The notes beneath the pieces are model-generated. The model saw nothing but the letters and a program-made list of their open reading frames with translations. It was not told where the DNA came from and made no database searches. DNA of 64,000 nt, from the NCBI RefSeq assembly GCF_050219315.1, contig NZ_CP116939.1:2418001-2482000 (forward strand). Direction: 5' to 3'. Source of the DNA: Megasphaera_A sueciensis (GTDB lineage: Bacteria > Bacillota > Negativicutes > Veillonellales > Megasphaeraceae). Shown here piece after piece: positions 62,734-64,000 of the stretch. Positions within the stretch are counted from its first letter, which is position 1. Each line of letters starts with the position of its first letter. A program made the translations under genes and the position numbers.

Positions 62734-63846
62734 ATGCAGGAGTTAATGATTAAACCGACGATTATGTCCTATACTACATGTAGAGAATTTGCCGACGATT
62801 TTCATCTTGGCAAGGGTGATTTGATTATTACCAATCAATATATTTATGATCCGAATTTTAGGGATTTACATTTAGCGTGTGAGATACTATTTCAGGAAAA
62901 ATATGGAACAGGAGAGCCATCAGATGAAATGGCGGAAGCTATTTACCAAGACATGCCAAAAAATGTAAAACGAATTATCGCTATCGGCGGGGGTACTGTC
63001 ATTGATTTATCAAAAATTTTCGCACTTAAAAATGTTTCACCTGTTCTTGATTTGTATGACGGAAAAATTACACCAATAAAAGATAAGGAGCTGGTTATTG
63101 TACCAACGACCTGTGGTACAGGCAGTGAGGTAACGAATGTGGCGGTACTGGCATTGGTCAGCCGGCATACGAAAAAAGGATTAGCCGTTGAGCAATTATA
63201 TGGTGATCAAGCTGTCCTTATACCAGAATTATTGAAGACACTTCCGTTTAACGTGTTTGCGACAAGTTCTATTGATGCGTTGGTGCATGCTGTTGAATCG
63301 GCATTGTCACCCAAGGCGAACGAAACGACTCGCATGTTTAGTTACAAGGCAATTGAAAAGATTTTAAACGGGTTTATTCGGATTAGAGAACAGGGCAGAG
63401 AGGCACGTATCCCCTTGATGAAAAACTTTTTATTTGCGAGTAATTATGCTGGCGTTGCATTTGGAAATGCAGGATGTGCTGCTGTTCACGCGATGAGTTA
63501 TCCGTTGGGAGCAAAATATCATGTAGCGCACGGTGAATCGAACTATGCCATGTTTACAGGTGTTATGAATCGGTATATGTCTATCAAATCAGATGGGGAA
63601 ATTGCTGTAATGAATCAGTTCTTTTCAAAAATACTGGGATGTAAGGGGGAGAATGTATATGGTGAATTGGAAAGACTTTTAAATGTTATTTTACCGAAAA
63701 AAGCGCTCCATGAATATGGAGTAACAGAAACAGATTTAAAGGAATTTGCCGATTCGGTGATGGCGAATCAGGGCAGATTAATGGCTAATAATTTTGTTGT
63801 TTTGAGTGAAGATGATGTGATTGAAATTTATAAAAACTTATTTTAA
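62734..63846 (+). CDS. Iron-containing alcohol dehydrogenase, 4-hydroxybutyrate dehydrogenase-like
   Basis: 370 residues. Group III Fe-ADH. I-G-G-G-T-V-I-D-L-S-K for NAD, V-P-T-T-C-G-T-G-S-E-V-T-N, metal ligands in S-S-I-D-A-L-V-H-A-V-E-S and A-V-H-A-M-S-Y-P-L-G-A-K-Y-H-V-A-H-G. The N-terminus and overall pattern match the clostridial 4-hydroxybutyrate dehydrogenase type, which reduces succinate semialdehyde with NADH. The start at 62734 follows AAAGGGGG. No succinyl-CoA or 4-hydroxybutyryl-CoA genes appear before the window ends. Confidence 0.8.
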   Translation: MQELMIKPTIMSYTTCREFADDFHLGKGDLIITNQYIYDPNFRDLHLACEILFQEKYGTGEPSDEMAEAIYQDMPKNVKRIIAIGGGTVIDLSKIFALKNVSPVLDLYDGKITPIKDKELVIVPTTCGTGSEVTNVAVLALVSRHTKKGLAVEQLYGDQAVLIPELLKTLPFNVFATSSIDALVHAVESALSPKANETTRMFSYKAIEKILNGFIRIREQGREARIPLMKNFLFASNYAGVAFGNAGCAAVHAMSYPLGAKYHVAHGESNYAMFTGVMNRYMSIKSDGEIAVMNQFFSKILGCKGENVYGELERLLNVILPKKALHEYGVTETDLKEFADSVMANQGRLMANNFVVLSEDDVIEIYKNLF

Positions 63847-63900
63847 TTTCTAGGAAGATATGTGTTGGTAATTGTCGGATAATTGACGGTATCAAGCAGA

Positions 63901-63955
63901 ATCGGGGGACGCCTTTTGTGTCATAACTTCAAAAGGCGTCCCCCGATGTTTTTTT
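63901..63955 (+). terminator. Terminator after the Fe-ADH gene
   Basis: 18-bp perfect stem (63901-63918 with 63930-63947), 11-nt loop and a T-run. Confidence 0.92.
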
Positions 63956-64000
63956 GCAAAGAGGGTATATTCTGTTTTTTAATACGTCATGGAATTCTTA

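Overview
The window looks like a chromosomal segment of a low-GC anaerobic Firmicute of the diderm Negativicutes type (Veillonella/Megasphaera/Dialister-like). The genus is inference. Gram-positive style regulation (T-boxes, SAM-I riboswitches, AGGAGG ribosome sites) occurs together with an EptA-type phosphoethanolamine transferase, which implies an outer membrane with lipid A. The encoded metabolism is amino-acid, peptide and purine oriented, with decaying sugar uptake.

Layout. 1-6.4 kb: end of an MFS carrier, an M20 amidohydrolase with a DUF3311/SSS transporter pair, a convergent M20 peptidase, and a secreted three-repeat protein. 6.9-16.9 kb: one long + strand operon for molybdenum cofactor and molybdate uptake. 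It encodes a MobA-like/ModE-like fusion, a TylF-type methyltransferase, a histidine phosphatase-HD fusion, a MoeA-like protein, MoaC, MoaA, a MOSC-MogA fusion, ModABC and XdhC. Its apoenzymes, probably xanthine dehydrogenase-type hydroxylases, are not in the window. 17.0-21.6 kb: a - strand fructose PTS operon (fruR-fruK-fruA-ptsH) whose last gene, ptsI, is a wreck. 21.9-24.5 kb: an ion-transporter-superfamily permease and a KamA-like radical SAM protein. 24.5-28.5 kb: an insertion-sequence cluster (IS256-type, then an IS3-type element abutting a truncated IS30-type element).

28.5-38.3 kb is a sulfur amino-acid island built around a divergent regulatory region at 32.95-34.1 kb. On the - strand two SAM-I riboswitches in tandem lead to a cystathionine synthase/lyase, an aminotransferase, MetQ and an N-acylamino-acid racemase/OSBS-like enzyme. 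On the + strand two T-boxes in tandem, both best read as cysteine-specific, lead to a UroD-like zinc methyltransferase and a cystine-type ABC transporter. Small relic gene starts lie between the tandem switches and after the lyase, suggesting that genes have been deleted and their control elements left behind.

38.3-42.9 kb: envelope genes on the - strand (M23 murein hydrolase activator, EptA-like transferase, polysaccharide deacetylase, Tat-exported amidase). 43-47.3 kb: an AT-rich gene desert with a promoter-terminator module, then a family 5 solute-binding protein gene cut by an IS256-type element with a perfect 8-bp target duplication. 47.5-55.2 kb: three more M20 hydrolases, a second SSS symporter and a YwrD-type gamma-glutamyltransferase. 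The transferase is the last gene of a dipeptide/glutathione-type ABC operon running down to it from 60.6 kb. 60.7-61.1 kb: an IS110-type remnant. 61.3-63.8 kb: an unusual regulator followed by a 4-hydroxybutyrate dehydrogenase-like enzyme.

Overall the genes describe an organism that imports peptides, N-acyl amino acids and cystine, hydrolyses them with several M20 enzymes, and makes Moco for hydroxylases, while sugar transport and some sulfur genes are being lost.
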